From NCBI RefSeq assembly GCF_963678975.1, contig NC_089277.1, forward strand, positions 19,528,001 through 19,592,000: a stretch of DNA of 64,000 nucleotides, written 5' to 3'. Shown piece after piece: positions 35,271 through 47,124 of the stretch (position 1 is the first letter of the stretch; every line of letters starts with the position of its first letter). This DNA is from Dysidea avara (lineage: Eukaryota > Porifera > Demospongiae > Dictyoceratida > Dysideidae). The position numbers were made by a program, and so were the translations under genes. Under the pieces are notes generated by a model. That model searched no databases and had not been told where the DNA came from. It saw only the letters and a list, made by a program, of their open reading frames with translations.

Positions 35271-35540
35271 GGGCAGCATTGCCAAGTGGTTAGAGCACCG
35301 GCCTGGTAATTGCAAGGCTCCAGACTTGATGCCTGTGATGCTCAGTTACTGTTGTTGTTTCCTTGCGTAAGAATTGCTCCAGTCTACATACCCGGTGGTC
35401 TGGTGTCAACTGGGGAAGCTACACATAATGCCCAACTGCCCTTGTCTTGCTTAGTAGTGGTGTGGGGTCATTGTGAAACTTTGAGTTGTGCAGCCTCTAT
35501 CTGTGGGACTTGGACAGAATATTTAACGTTTGTGTACTGA
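35271..35540 (+). mobile_element. tRNA-derived SINE (family 2), copy B
   Basis: Paralogue of 13,134-13,405, again directly after a GT/GTGC run (35,222-35,269), with the same A-box-like head and GGTGTCAACTGGGGAAGC core. Confidence 0.75.
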
Positions 35541-35681
35541 ATAAGAAAACTCTTGTGTAGTTCTTTCTGGTCGGAGTGTTCACCTACTTCAATTAAAACC
35601 CAGTGACCCAACCAAGCATCTATACAAGTTTCTACATATTAATCCATTGTAGGCACTATACTACCAGACACTTACTGTCAA

Positions 35682-36104
35682 ATTTTCGAAGGGTTTTATT
35701 TGTGCTAAAAGGCACTTCTCTTTGAAAGTACGTAGATCCTCAAGACCTGCTATTCTTTGAAAATAACTTGCCTTGCATTTTAGTGTGGACATATAATATT
35801 GCTTGTGTTTTAGTTCAGTATTAGTGTCATTATTGTATCTGATCTGATCCAAAACTGCCATTGTTGGGAATTGACATCATCTGCTGCAATTCTAGCACAG
35901 ACATGATCGAGCTGGTAGCTGAGTAGAATTTGTTCCACCTGAGACTGTGCATAGATGTGGAGCTTATTTCATCAGTTGTTGGCAAGCATGCACACACATC
36001 TTTCATAATTTGTGGCACGAATTTCCGAATCCAACTGGGCTTTGAAATGTACACTCAAATTCAAATTTTGCCTCTTCTCCAAAATTTTTCTGCTTTGAAA
36101 ATAA
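35682..36104. mobile_element. Decayed TATGGCTGGTTATTTT-family MITE (copy B)
   Basis: It starts near TTCGAAGGGTTTTATTTGTG and ends near TTTCTGCTTTGAAAATAA, matching 13,565-13,940 in copy A and the better-preserved element at 7,394-7,923. Terminal repeats are partly lost. Confidence 0.6.
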
Positions 36105-36447
36105 GGAAATAATTTTGATCCCAATGAAACTACAATTTTGATCCCAAGGAAACTACAATTGTTTTGTCTGGATTTGTGGTACTACACAGTTCAGATTGTC
36201 CCCTGCATATATTGTAATGACAACATGATGATGTTCTCATCAAAGGAAGTGCTTCATTGTATTATTCTCTTATATGGTATATATTAGTTTTAGTGTCAGC
36301 ACTTTTCACTCCTACACACACACAGACACTAGTACCCACACAATTGGCAAATTACTGATAAAATAATAATATTATTATGTAGCGAAATGCTACAGTACTT
36401 TGACAACAAGTATAAGGAATTTTGATAGATCATAGAAAAAAAGTAGT

Positions 36448-36582
36448 GAAACAAGGGAGGTCACCTACACTTGCAGCTATACTAGTGGACATTTAATTCT
36501 TACTTCGGCCTATACCCATGACTGAATTAGGGATTAATTGTCTACTAGTATATCTGCAGGTATAGGCGACCTCCCTTGTTTC
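36448..36582. mobile_element. MITE with GAAACAAGGGAGGTC ends (copy B only)
   Basis: Left end GAAACAAGGGAGGTCACCTA and right end complementary (TAGGCGACCTCCCTTGTTTC). The inner ACTAGTGGACATTTAAT and GAATTAGGGATTAATTGTC resemble a stretch at 12,885-12,955 / 35,038-35,100, suggesting an older relative there. Not in copy A at the matching place (about 14,213). Confidence 0.8.
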
Positions 36583-37287
36583 CAAACTATGAGTTGAACT
36601 TAAAGTTCTAAATTTTCTTGTAATATTATTGTGACTAGTGAACAAAAAGAAAGGATGACACCAGAGTTAATGTTTTGTCTGAATATGTGCCTCAACTATC
36701 AATTACTGACTTGAAAGTGAAGTGGCCAATACGCTTTGCTTTCAGCTATGTTCAGCCTGTTACAAACGTGAAGCGCCTCTGTAATCAATCCAGTCACCAT
36801 GGGAATATGGGCGATTCCCGTTTACAAACATAGGGAAGCCATCGTGAATCAACATCTTCGGCTATCAGTGAAAAGAAATGGGACACAAAGGAGGATGAAG
36901 GTAAGTCCATGATGTATGCACTGCATGTGCAGCCTGTCGTATGTCAAAAGACACCTGTTGGGCTTAAGTTAAGCGCAACATTGAACAGTGAAAAATTCAA
37001 GCCCATAGTCTTAGCTACGCTTGTCTAAAGACATTAGTAAGTCAGTCAGTCAGTCATGCGGTCAATCATGCAGTCAGTCAGAAAATGTTCACAGATTTAT
37101 TTTTAATACGTATGTTTAACCTTTAGGCATTTTGAATGGATGATGTTTCCTAATATCTTCAGGTACACATTTTAGCCAGTAACACTTACTGTACCTTGTC
37201 TACATTTAACATACTCTTCATACTTGCTTAGTTTATGACCATTGCTTGTATGGGTGGGGGGGACAGAGATACACATGCATACCTACA
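36583..37287. other. B-specific and flanking sequence, no gene
   Basis: About 36,583-37,010 has no counterpart in copy A. It holds AAGGAGGATGAAGGTAAGTCC, a donor-like sequence, at about 36,885-36,905, but no convincing exon. A GTCA run lies at 37,036-37,082. Confidence 0.4.
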
Positions 37288-37912
37288 TATGTGACCAGCT
37301 TTTACAAAACCGATCCAAACTGCACATCAGGCAACACCACCAGTGGATAGCTACACTATTGTACTAGTAGTTTTGACACTCAGTACCACTCAAACTACTC
37401 GAGACTAGTTTCAACAGACGTTTTTTCCGGGGGGGGGGGGGGGGGGGGGGTTTGTAGAACTTGAATGGTGGTTTTAGGCCTTATGAAGGACCTGGCTTGG
37501 CAAGAATCAGTGGTTTACTGGTGATGATGTAGGCCAGACATTTTTTCTGTGAATTTTGCTACATAAAGGAGCCAGCACAGTCCTGTAATCTCGTCTCTGG
37601 ACTCCAATCATGGTCTCTCTCCATTTTTAGGTCTAACCCTTGCCCACCCTACCACCCCCATCCTCCACCCCTTTCTGAGCACTCGTGATACTACTTTGCT
37701 CGTCCAACAGCTCAGATTTTCTATCTTTATTTGACGGGAAACTCTACAAGCAGCTACAAGCACTGGAAGTGGTCTGAAAGGTAACAGATTGATGCATTTT
37801 TAAATGTAAATTTCATATGCATGCTTGCTATCCTTGGAGAGTTATGTTGGCTTGAATTCTTTAAAACCGTTTATCTCGAAACTTCTAATGTGCGATTTGG
37901 AAAATCCAGTCA
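37288..37912. mobile_element. About 625-bp MITE-like insertion containing a G22 run (copy B only)
   Basis: Left end TGTGACCAGCTTTTACAAA and right end complementary to TGTGACTGGATTTTCCAAA, with ACAT on both sides as a likely target duplication. Copy A reads straight through (CCTACATACATAGTTCACG at about 14,440). An uninterrupted run of 22 G lies at 37,429-37,450. Confidence 0.75.
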
Positions 37913-37938
37913 CACATGTAGTTCGCGTTCATCCCAAA

Positions 37939-39336
37939 CAGCTAAATTGGGTACTAGATATTAGGCTTAAGACCCCATGCCTAAGAGCAGTATCTATATT
38001 AGGTTGCTGCTATCAATGCTAAATCCGTGAGGTATTGATATAACACTTGTTTTAAAATAATAGGATGCGTGTGGTATGTTCCAAAGAAGTGATTATAGCT
38101 GGTGTATAGGTTGATATGTGTACTTAACCTCCTCACAATATTAAGAGCACTAGGTTAATAGTTACAGGGTAAATGCTATACTTCTCATGAATGTGGCAAA
38201 ACCAGTTGTCAATGTCACTATCAGCTACACGCAAACAATTTATTTCACCATGATGCATTCCAACGTGATGGGTGATCTTGATTCCAATGTATGTAATAGG
38301 TATATGTGCTAGGTTACTGCATATTTTGTGTAACTCATGACCACTGTATAAGGAATTGATCAGGAGCTATCTTTTCTGAAGAATAGCTATTTAACTGTGA
38401 CTATACAAGACTTCTTTTCCTGTTCTTATTCTTGTAGTAATAATATCGTTGCTTGATGACAAGAGGCTTTGACTCAAATGAGGAAAACAGCAGTACTTAA
38501 TAGATCTTCTTACAGGACAAACCTTTTGGGTTTTGGATTTCATTTTTAAATAGTATACATTCTCCAGACTTGTAACTGAATTATGAAAACCTGATACATG
38601 TCTGTATTTGAGTTTCTAGGCTTGTACACTAGTATAGAACAGCTAAATTGGGTACTAGATATTAGGCTTAAGACCCCATGCCTAAGAGCAGTATCTATAT
38701 TAGGTTGCTGCTATCAATGCTAAATCCGTGAGGTATTGATATAACACTTGTTTTAAAATAATAGGATGCGTGTGGTATGTTCCAAAGAAGTGATTATAGC
38801 TGGTGTATAGGTTGATATGTGTACTTAACCTCCTCACAATATTAAGAGCACTAGGTTAATAGTTACAGGGTAAATGCTATACTTCTCATGAATGTGGCAA
38901 AACCAGTTGTCAATGTCACTATCAGCTACACGCAAACAATTTATTTCACCATGATGCATTCCAACGTGATGGGTGATCTTGATTCCAACGTATGTAATAG
39001 GTATATGTGCTAGGTTACTGCATATTTTGTGTAACTCATGACCACTGTATAAGGAATTGATCAGGAGCTATCTTTTCTGAAGAATAGCTATTTAACTGTG
39101 ACTATACAAGACTTCTTTTCCTGTTCTTATTCTTGTAGTAATAATATCGTTGCTTGATGACAAGAGGCTTTGACTCAAATGAGGAAAACAGCAGTACTTA
39201 ATAGATCTTCTTACAGGACAAACCTTTTGGGTTTTGGATTTCATTTTTAAATAGTATACATTCTCCAGACTTGTAACTGAATTATGAAAACCTGATACAT
39301 GTCTGTATTTGAGTTTCTAGGCTTGTACACTAGTAT
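37939..39336. repeat. 701-bp tandem duplication (two units)
   Basis: The unit starting CAGCTAAATTGGGTAC at 37,939 starts again at 38,640, an offset of 701 bp, and the second ends at about 39,336. The units are almost identical; I saw a single T/C difference (38,291 versus 38,992 region). Copy A has one unit (about 14,490-15,355). Confidence 0.95.
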
Positions 39337-40778
39337 AGATCTCAGCATGAGAGGAAATTCTTGTATATTTTAACAACTCAGAAACCTTCAGGACCATCTG
39401 CTATCACATTAATGTTGCTCTGAAGGCACCTATAGCAGTTTAGTACCATTGATACAAGTAGGTATATAGGTCCCTGTGCAGTTGAAATAGTATTAGCTTT
39501 GCAATGGGATATCTCAATGAATATACTGTACTTTAAAGTAAATCATTTAGTGATACAAGTACTTACTAACCACATTGATATTAATTATCCATTGTTGCTA
39601 TTGATTACACAGTACAAACACTTAATGCACTTTTTGGCTTCTTGTATGGCTTTACTGGGGTGCCTTAAATTAACCACAAAAGTCTGTTTTCCATAGGCTC
39701 CAATGTATTTTGACATTACTGTTGATTAGCTGTTGATCTAGTATACTTTACAGATTTTCAGAAGCTTCTGGAACCACTCTATTAATTGATCCTTGTTGAA
39801 TAGTGCTGTGACCTCTAATGAAGTTAATATGCAGCAATATTGATGACCTGTTAATTATGACATCATTTGTGCACGAGTTGTCTTGAGGAGTTAAAACAGC
39901 AAAAATGAGAGCTCCTTTGTGAGGTAGGCACTTTGTGGTAAAGTTTTAAAATGATTTCTGGCCTTGTAGCCATTGGCAAGCACTGTATTGCTTCACCATC
40001 TAAGTAAACCTTGTATTGCTTCACCATCTAAGTAAACCTAGTTTTCACGTGTGGTAGCGTTGATAGTGGTGTTTCCCTTAATCTAACCATCAAGGCTTAA
40101 AGTTTAATTGTTGTAATTGATGTTTTCTTTGTACTATTGTTCTGGTAGGGTTCCTTACTGTTCTAGTCTTTGTCTTCTGTGATGTCATAGTGAGCGATTA
40201 TTTCTACTGCTGCATATTTTTGTCATGTTTCATGGTATCAAGAGTTATTAACTCTTGATGGTATGAACTACCAACATGGACTGTTTTAAAGAGAAGTGTC
40301 AAAAGTTTAAAAAGCTTCATAGCACAATTCAGTATGCTTGAGTACCATGCACAGAAAGAGAAGGCTAAAATACATTGTAGCCATTGGAAAACATGGTTTT
40401 ACGGTTAAAAGTAGGCACCCCACAGAAGCCATAAACTTAATTGCATACCTTGGTTGTTTATTGAGAATGGACTATTTATTAATGATTTTTGACATCTTTT
40501 AAATTGATGTTGCCACTCTGCTTGTTTCCTGGGTAACATATTTTGCAATCTCCTTGAGATTTCCAGAAATTCATTGTAGGAATGTGCAAAATTCCTGGTT
40601 TAAAGGAAATATAAGTGGAATTGTGTAAGGAATTGTCACAATTAGATTTTGGTATTCTGTTTTTATATAATAAATGTGCCAAATTCCATTCAGGAAAATG
40701 TACATGAATTGTGTCATTTATTGTGGAAAAGCTAAACATTTCCTGAGAATTTCAATTAAGTTTTTCAGTATAGAAATA
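39337..40778. other. Non-coding stretch including the relocated block
   Basis: 39,627-40,473 matches copy A 11,217-12,036, but here it sits between sequences matching A 15,655 and A 15,725. A short 28-bp tandem repeat (TTGTATTGCTTCACCATCTA) lies at about 39,985-40,030. No gene. Confidence 0.8.
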
Positions 40779-40988
40779 CTGTAAATGGGAAAAGTTTCAC
40801 TGGTACATTTTTCATGGTTTCGAAACAAACCGCGAAAGTTTCCCCCGCTAAAGTTTCACTACTAAATCAATAATTTACAGTGTACTATATAGCAATGTTT
40901 AAGCTTTACTGTGAAACTTTCACCATGAACAGTTTCAGTAAGCTTTAACTGCGAAACTTTTACCTAGCGAAACATTCCCCGTTTACAA
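40779..40988. mobile_element. TA-target MITE rich in GAAACTTT motifs (copy B only)
   Basis: Ends CTGTAAATGGGAAAAGTTTC and the complement of TTGTAAACGGGGAATGTTTC, flanked by TA. Many inner copies of GCGAAACTTT and its complement. Copy A has the empty site (TATAGAAATATATCTTTG at about 16,014). Confidence 0.85.
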
Positions 40989-41184
40989 TATACGATATAT
41001 CTTTTTGTGCAGTGTATACTAAGGTGGTAATTCAAGCAACAGTCACTACCTACTAATATACTCCTTGTGCAAGTGTGTATATATTAGCATGAATTTCAGA
41101 TATAGCATCCCATTACAGGGCCACCTATGGGAGTGAAGAAACATTAGATCTTATTAATGTATTAGTGAGGTCATAAAGTAAGTT

Positions 41185-41905
41185 TAGCTTTATTTGGGAG
41201 GCCTGTTCATTGTTCGTAGAAGCATTCATTAACTTTGTAGGGTTTCTTAATTGACTGCTGGAGTACGTTTTGTCAACCAAAATACCAGGCTCCTATACAT
41301 TTTAGCCCTTTTTAAAAATTCTGTGGTTGTGTAACCATACCGTATATCCTAATAAACAGCATACTAGTAAATAGACCAAACCCTGCTCTACACGCTGGTG
41401 GTGGTCTGGGATTAATCTGTCAAGGAAATCCTGAGTAGTGAAGTAATAATGCTGACATGGTTTTGTGGTCAAAATGCGCTATTGATAAAGGTGATTGGTA
41501 CAGAGAGATAGGTTTAAGGATACAATAAACTGGTAAGGACTCTTCTTTGTAATGTAAATTAACACTTTACATAGTAGCGAACTTACTAATCATGGTTTTT
41601 AACAATATTGCTAGCATTATTAGCTCAAAAAACCAATTAACTTTATCGCTTCACTACACAAGATTGCCTTGATAGGTTAATGCCAGACCACCATCAATGT
41701 GTAGAGCAGGCTTTGGTCTATTTAACAGTATACTGTTTATTGGAATATACGGTATGGTTACACAACCACAGAACTTCAAAAAAGGTCAAAATGTATTGAG
41801 CCTATTGAGGCTTGGAGTATTTTCACAGAAGAATGTACTCCAGTGCTTACATCATCAGTAATTAGTCTGCTTGCATACCTTAGGCCCAGAAATGAAATGG
41901 TAGCA
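41185..41905. mobile_element. Long inverted-repeat element, about 720 bp (copy B only)
   Basis: Diverged but long arms pair over about 180 bp: GCTGGAGTACGTTTTGTC, TACATTTTAGCCCTTTTT, TCTGTGGTTGTGTAACCATA and TAAATAGACCAAACCCTGCT on the left all return as complements at 41,670-41,855. The centre (about 41,435-41,665) is unique. Copy A lacks it (16,380-16,410). No transposase frame. Confidence 0.8.
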
Positions 41906-42190
41906 GAATGATGTGGTCTTAATAAAGAGGTGGCCACTAAGGTTGAGATCCCACTAGAACAATACATTAACATGTTTCCTGGAAAACATGCAGCTATCAT
42001 TGGTACATTTCGTATGTAGTTGTACTAGAACCGTATAGCTGCAACAAACAAAGTTTCAAAGCTTTGGTGGCTTTCTAGCAAGAAGCTTTGGAGGTTAAAA
42101 TTTGACAGTCCCAGTATAGATATATATGTATTTGTCTGTATAACAAAAGTTAATTTTTCTACAGATTATGGCTAACGTAAGCACCTGGTA

Positions 42191-43837
42191 ATTTCAGTTG
42201 TGGGCCTGAGTGGATGTAGTCCAGATGTAAAGGGACCAGGCAAGTCTTCGCTATGTTTCAATCTGCTTCATCCTGCAGAGTTTTTAAAGAATCATCCGTC
42301 TGTACTCACTCAAGATCAGTTTGAGAGTAAGGTGTTTAACCAGCAGCACTACATATACTGGGGATCAAAGACTGAGTATTACTACCAATTGCCTCGCTTG
42401 AAAAAAGTGACTGGCGAAAAGACACAAGTTGCAGTGTCATTTGAAATTTTTGAGCAAACAGAATTTCTCGAAGATGTAACAAACAAACCTTTTCCTGCTG
42501 ATCAAGAATATGCTAAGCGAGCCTTCAAACTGCACAAGGCTTCTCAGAAAGTCTCTTTCAAAACTTTGGATTTGATATTTTCACCGGAAAGGTACAACAT
42601 TTCTATTGCTCCTGACATAAAAAGCATGATGTGTGGTTACATTTTCACCGTTGATGCTGGAAAGGATTGTACCACATTCCAACATCAGCTAAAACTTATG
42701 GAGAAGATGATAACACCAAAACACAGAAATAAGTTTGTCATTGCTGCGACAAAATATGATAACCTAGATCCAAATCATTTTGAAGAATTGAGACGAGTTG
42801 CAAATGATTTGAAAGTTGAAGTTATTCCTACAAGCATTGAAATGGAAGATTCTAGATGGGCCACAGATGCTTTCAGATACTTAGCAATCAAACTGTTTAA
42901 TTTGGAAACAGAAGGAGTTGGCGGTGGTACTTACCTGCGTTATGCATCTGAAGAACCATCAAAGTCGCAGGCATCATCAAAGTTGCAGGCACCGGACCAA
43001 GTCAGCGACACCCCTCCCATACCACCAAGAAATTATGATGAAAGTGATTTACCTACAGCTTCACCATCCTCTCCTAAACACAAATACTTCAACTTAATTG
43101 CACTGCAGGCTGCATTGACAGCAAAATCAAAAAAGAAACCATCAGAGTTCGAAGAGTGTACAACAGAAATGCCTAAGAGTCTGTTGGAAAAAAGGTCCAA
43201 AACACTTGATATACCAAGAAGTAAACCACTTCATCCCTCTTCTCTGTCACCAAAATCTTCTCCCATGGTGCCACGAAAAGGACTTTCCATGCCGCAAAGT
43301 CAGCCACAAACGATCAATAGACCACTGCCAACACTACCATTCATCTCTCAAGAAACAGATGATGTCTATACTAAGTTTAGATGTGATTATGACAAGATTG
43401 ACTATCAAAAAATGTCCCAATGGCGTAATGTGCAGAAGGAAGCTACAAAATCTTGTGTAAACGCATTACCCCCAGCCACACTACCCCCAGATGATGGATA
43501 TGTTGGTCCTATTAGTAGTGGTCCGAAAGTCTCTGCTCCCAGGATTACACATCAGAAACTACCTGATAGTCGACCCTCGAGACCTCCAGTTAAACCAAAG
43601 AAGAAGCCACCATCCTCTGTTCTGCACTCACCACCTGTACAGCGCCCGCAGGATCTAACAGCTGATTGTGAATATGAAGATACTGTTCCGAGTCAACCAC
43701 AAACTAATCTTGATGTCCTTGACGATGATTATGTCATTGAAATGATTAACATTGTAAAGCCAAAATATCCACCTCGTTGTATACCCAGGAAATACTACTT
43801 TTTGAATGGTCGTAGGGCATTACCATCTGAAACCTAA
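42191..43837 (+). pseudogene. Smaller p190-type GTPase protein gene, copy B, start codon frame lost
   Basis: Its codons from about 42,182 to the stop at 43,837 align throughout with the intact copy A gene. The P-loop (GPGKSS), EQTEF, TKYD and PTS motifs, proline-rich tail and tyrosine motifs are all kept, with many conservative changes. At the beginning, however, the ATG (42,168) context reads ATGGCTAACGTAAGC where A has ATGTCTAAACCTAAGC. The one-base shift puts that ATG out of frame (it stops at TAA within 8 codons), and the main frame has a TAA at 42,173. The next in-frame ATG is about 155 codons in, past the P-loop. Either a very recent pseudogene, a sequencing error, or splicing to an acceptor such as ATTTCAG at 42,197. 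The otherwise intact frame keeps this open. Confidence 0.75.
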
Positions 43838-45829
43838 CCGTTTTAAGTAAAATCTGATTTTATAAAGTACAGCCGAAGGTACTACCTTTATACCGGATGT
43901 ACTTACTTGTACAGTGTGTGTGTGTGTGTTAAACATGTGCTTGTTTTGTGCTTCCTATAATGAATTTTTAGAGTGTATATAATTATAATTAAAGGTGTAA
44001 CAGACAGACAGGGTAGTGGGTAACTTGAATGCAATGCCCGATTACTGAAGTAGAGTTGTAGTCCATAGCTTATTATTTGATGAGGAATGCCCGCCATGCA
44101 GTTACTTATTACTACTTATAGCAGCCAGCAGACCACCTTGTTATGTTATACCATGTCATCTTGTGTTTTAGCTACATCATATTCTCATTGGTAATACACT
44201 CATTATTGAACAACTCATCAATTAAACAGTCTGTATTGCATGCAACAATATACAAAGGAAAAGTGATGGAGTGAACGAAGATACAAAAAAGTTAGTGTAT
44301 GGTGATGGTCTGGCAGCAACCTGTGCTGCCAGCCTTACAGAGAATAATTACATTAAAGTTAGTTGAAGTACTTACTTAACAAAAAAACCACTAAAATGTA
44401 CTACGGGAGTTAGCTATTACTATAAGGATAAGGTACAGGGATTGTCCGCGGAATTGAAATGAATTAGCAGTTCTGCAAAATAATGATTTTATAGAAATTA
44501 TTTGCTTGTTTGATAAAACTGAGAGTGTATACAATCAATTGGATGTGGAGAATTCTAGAGGCAAGCTAGACCATAGAAGTACGTACAAGTGGCAAGTGAT
44601 GCAATTCAGAGCAAGTTTAGGTTCTAATTTATTGGTGGTTGATGGTCACAATTTGTATAACTATAAAATACCTGGACATGCTATGACATAGTCACTTGTG
44701 AGCTTGAATTGATGAGCCAGTGTTGGTCTGTATGTTAACTATCTTGCCATGTTTAATGTGCCAAATTTTTTCACCAGCACTTCTTTGCCCTATAGTTCTT
44801 CCCTTATTATGATGGCACTCTTATAGGAGTAGTTAGATGAGGGGAAATGTAAACATTGGAGCTGCTGCAAAATTATACTGCTTGTCTCAAAATCAGCCTT
44901 CTAGTAATGTAGAAATGTCGCCAAGCACCACCAAGAGAAGCTGAGGTCTTACGTATACTGTATACGCATGTCTCAAAAGGAGCATGTTGACCTATACTAT
45001 CAGCACGCGTACGCATACATATGGGGTAGGCCATGTGCACCATCCCAACCTAACAAGCCTATAGATCCATCAATTGTCTCTATAAGCCTTTAATTATTCA
45101 GCCCTGCATGACTATATTATACTGCACATTTACTATCCAGATAATAGCTAGCAACTGTGTAAACTACATATGGAGGGCTGTTTTACACTGATAACCTTAT
45201 AAAGCATAATTATAATACGCAACACCAATGTACTTCTATACTCACCTCACCATCATGATAAATAAGTATCAAGTTTTAACTTGTCATAATAAGGGTAATT
45301 TCCTGATTATGATCAGGATAAAGCAAATCAGCGTAACAGTCTACAGCTGACTAGGGGCAGGTGCATAGCTAGTATAGTCTGTATGTATAGTACATGGAGA
45401 TAATGACAAGTCTAGGTCAACAAAGCATGGTAGGTTCAAGTCAGTCTATAATACACAAAAGCATGCACCCTCCTATAATAGACTCAATACACACAAGCAT
45501 GCACACTACTCATTCAACAGCTAGCTATAAGAGAGCCAGCTTTATAGCTACTATATGGCCGGAATGCCCAGCAGACTATTTATACCAATTCAAGTTTACC
45601 AATAAACAGCCATGATTACATAACTACATATAAGGATGTAATAAAACCAGCTCATGCACACAAAGTATAGCTATGGTATGATAGTACATGCAGCTGTAGT
45701 GCATGCCTAGTTAATCATGCATAATTTGTACAGGGCTCATGACACGTCATATTCACTGTTGCTGTTACTACTATACTGTATAGTACTGGAAACTTACTTT
45801 AGGGAATTGAAACCATCAAAGCCAGGCAT
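43838..45829. other. 3' flank of the copy B smaller p190-like gene
   Basis: Aligned to 18,342-20,299 with small indels. No additional gene recognised. Confidence 0.6.
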
Positions 45830-46661
45830 AATATGTGTGAAGTCATTTCTAATTTCCTAATCTTGTCAGACAGTTTTTTGAGCCAGAGTATTGCTAAATC
45901 GATGTGTATGCTGATCGGTTCATGGCAAAGAATTGGTGGTAATTAAGACTTTATGTATGGCAGTGTTTTAAAGCAAGTTTCATTCACTAAATATCTTGGA
46001 CTATAATAGGTCAACTTGTGACATTTAACTTGGCAAAATCATACTGATTATGTTTTTAATTGAAAAGAGTAAGAGGAAAGATTTATTCTATCAATCACCT
46101 TAATCCTCCTCCTATAGTCAGGAAGTTATTTTATCAAGTATAGTATCTCTTGCCGTCTGGACTCGACTATTGTGATGTAGTGTGGGCACCCCCACTAATG
46201 CTAATCAGACTAAATGTCTTAAAAGGTTTCATTCCAAGTATTGATTCATCTATCTTAGGATATTCTCTAACTGAACGATGAAAGTTTCATACTACTATGC
46301 AAATTTATAAAATACTGTATAAGTCTGTATCTCCATAGTATGTTTGAGTATGCTATCAGTGTCACCGCACAGGACATGCAAGCAGAAATGTAAATCGTTT
46401 GTTTGTTCCACAAATAAACACTAATTATGGGAAATGCAGTTTCTGCTATCGTGGAACTACCTTATGGAATGTTCTGCATGCCAACAGTCTTATATGACCC
46501 AACAACATTTACTCAATTTCAAAATAGTTCAGTATTTAAGAACATTGTTAGTATTACTGTATGTGTGTGTGTTTATGATGTACGTTTTTGTGCAGGGCGT
46601 AGCTGAAAAACAGCTTCGGATGGTGCTGCCTTCCTGTTGAAATAACAACTGGAAAAAAAAA
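45830..46661 (+). pseudogene. 3' end of a LINE, copy B
   Basis: Paralogue of 20,300-21,149: LIGSWQRI-like, KLFYQV and DYCDVVWAP-like fragments with more frameshifts, ending in a short poly(A) run at 46,653-46,661. Confidence 0.7.
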
Positions 46662-47052
46662 GCCAAACAGTATCACATGGCTCAATTCAGTTCTTACACA
46701 TGGTATTATCGTATCAAGTTTGTAGGGGTGGATTGTTCAAGCAATGGACTGACTATATAGTTTGTTTGCAGAAATGAATGCATTGTATATTGGTAAACCA
46801 ACTGCATGCAGCCATGTGCTGGCAGCTGAGCATGCATATGCATATGTGTAGTGTGTGCAGGGTGTGTGTGCTGATACGTATGTGTAAATCGGCTATAGTG
46901 TATCTATGTTTTAAGTCACAATCTTGCAAGCAGGACAGTACTGGTATGAGGGTAGCCTAAAACAACTTGAGGTAGCAGTTTAGACGCCTGTCTAGACTGG
47001 TTGACCACAAACCGTCTAGACTTCTTGAACTATGCATGCTTTTAATCATGTG

Positions 47053-47082
47053 CACGTGATACACATTGACACGCGTATAAAT
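47053..47082 (+). promoter_or_regulatory. Likely core promoter of the large p190-like gene
   Basis: A CACGTG E-box at 47,053-47,058 is followed by TATAAAT at 47,076-47,082, 43 bases before the ATG at 47,125. The arrangement fits a TATA-containing promoter with a short leader. The whole stretch is missing from the copy A relic. Confidence 0.45.
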
Positions 47083-47124
47083 CACACATTCACAAATATC
47101 TGAAATACTTTACTTGTGATTGTG

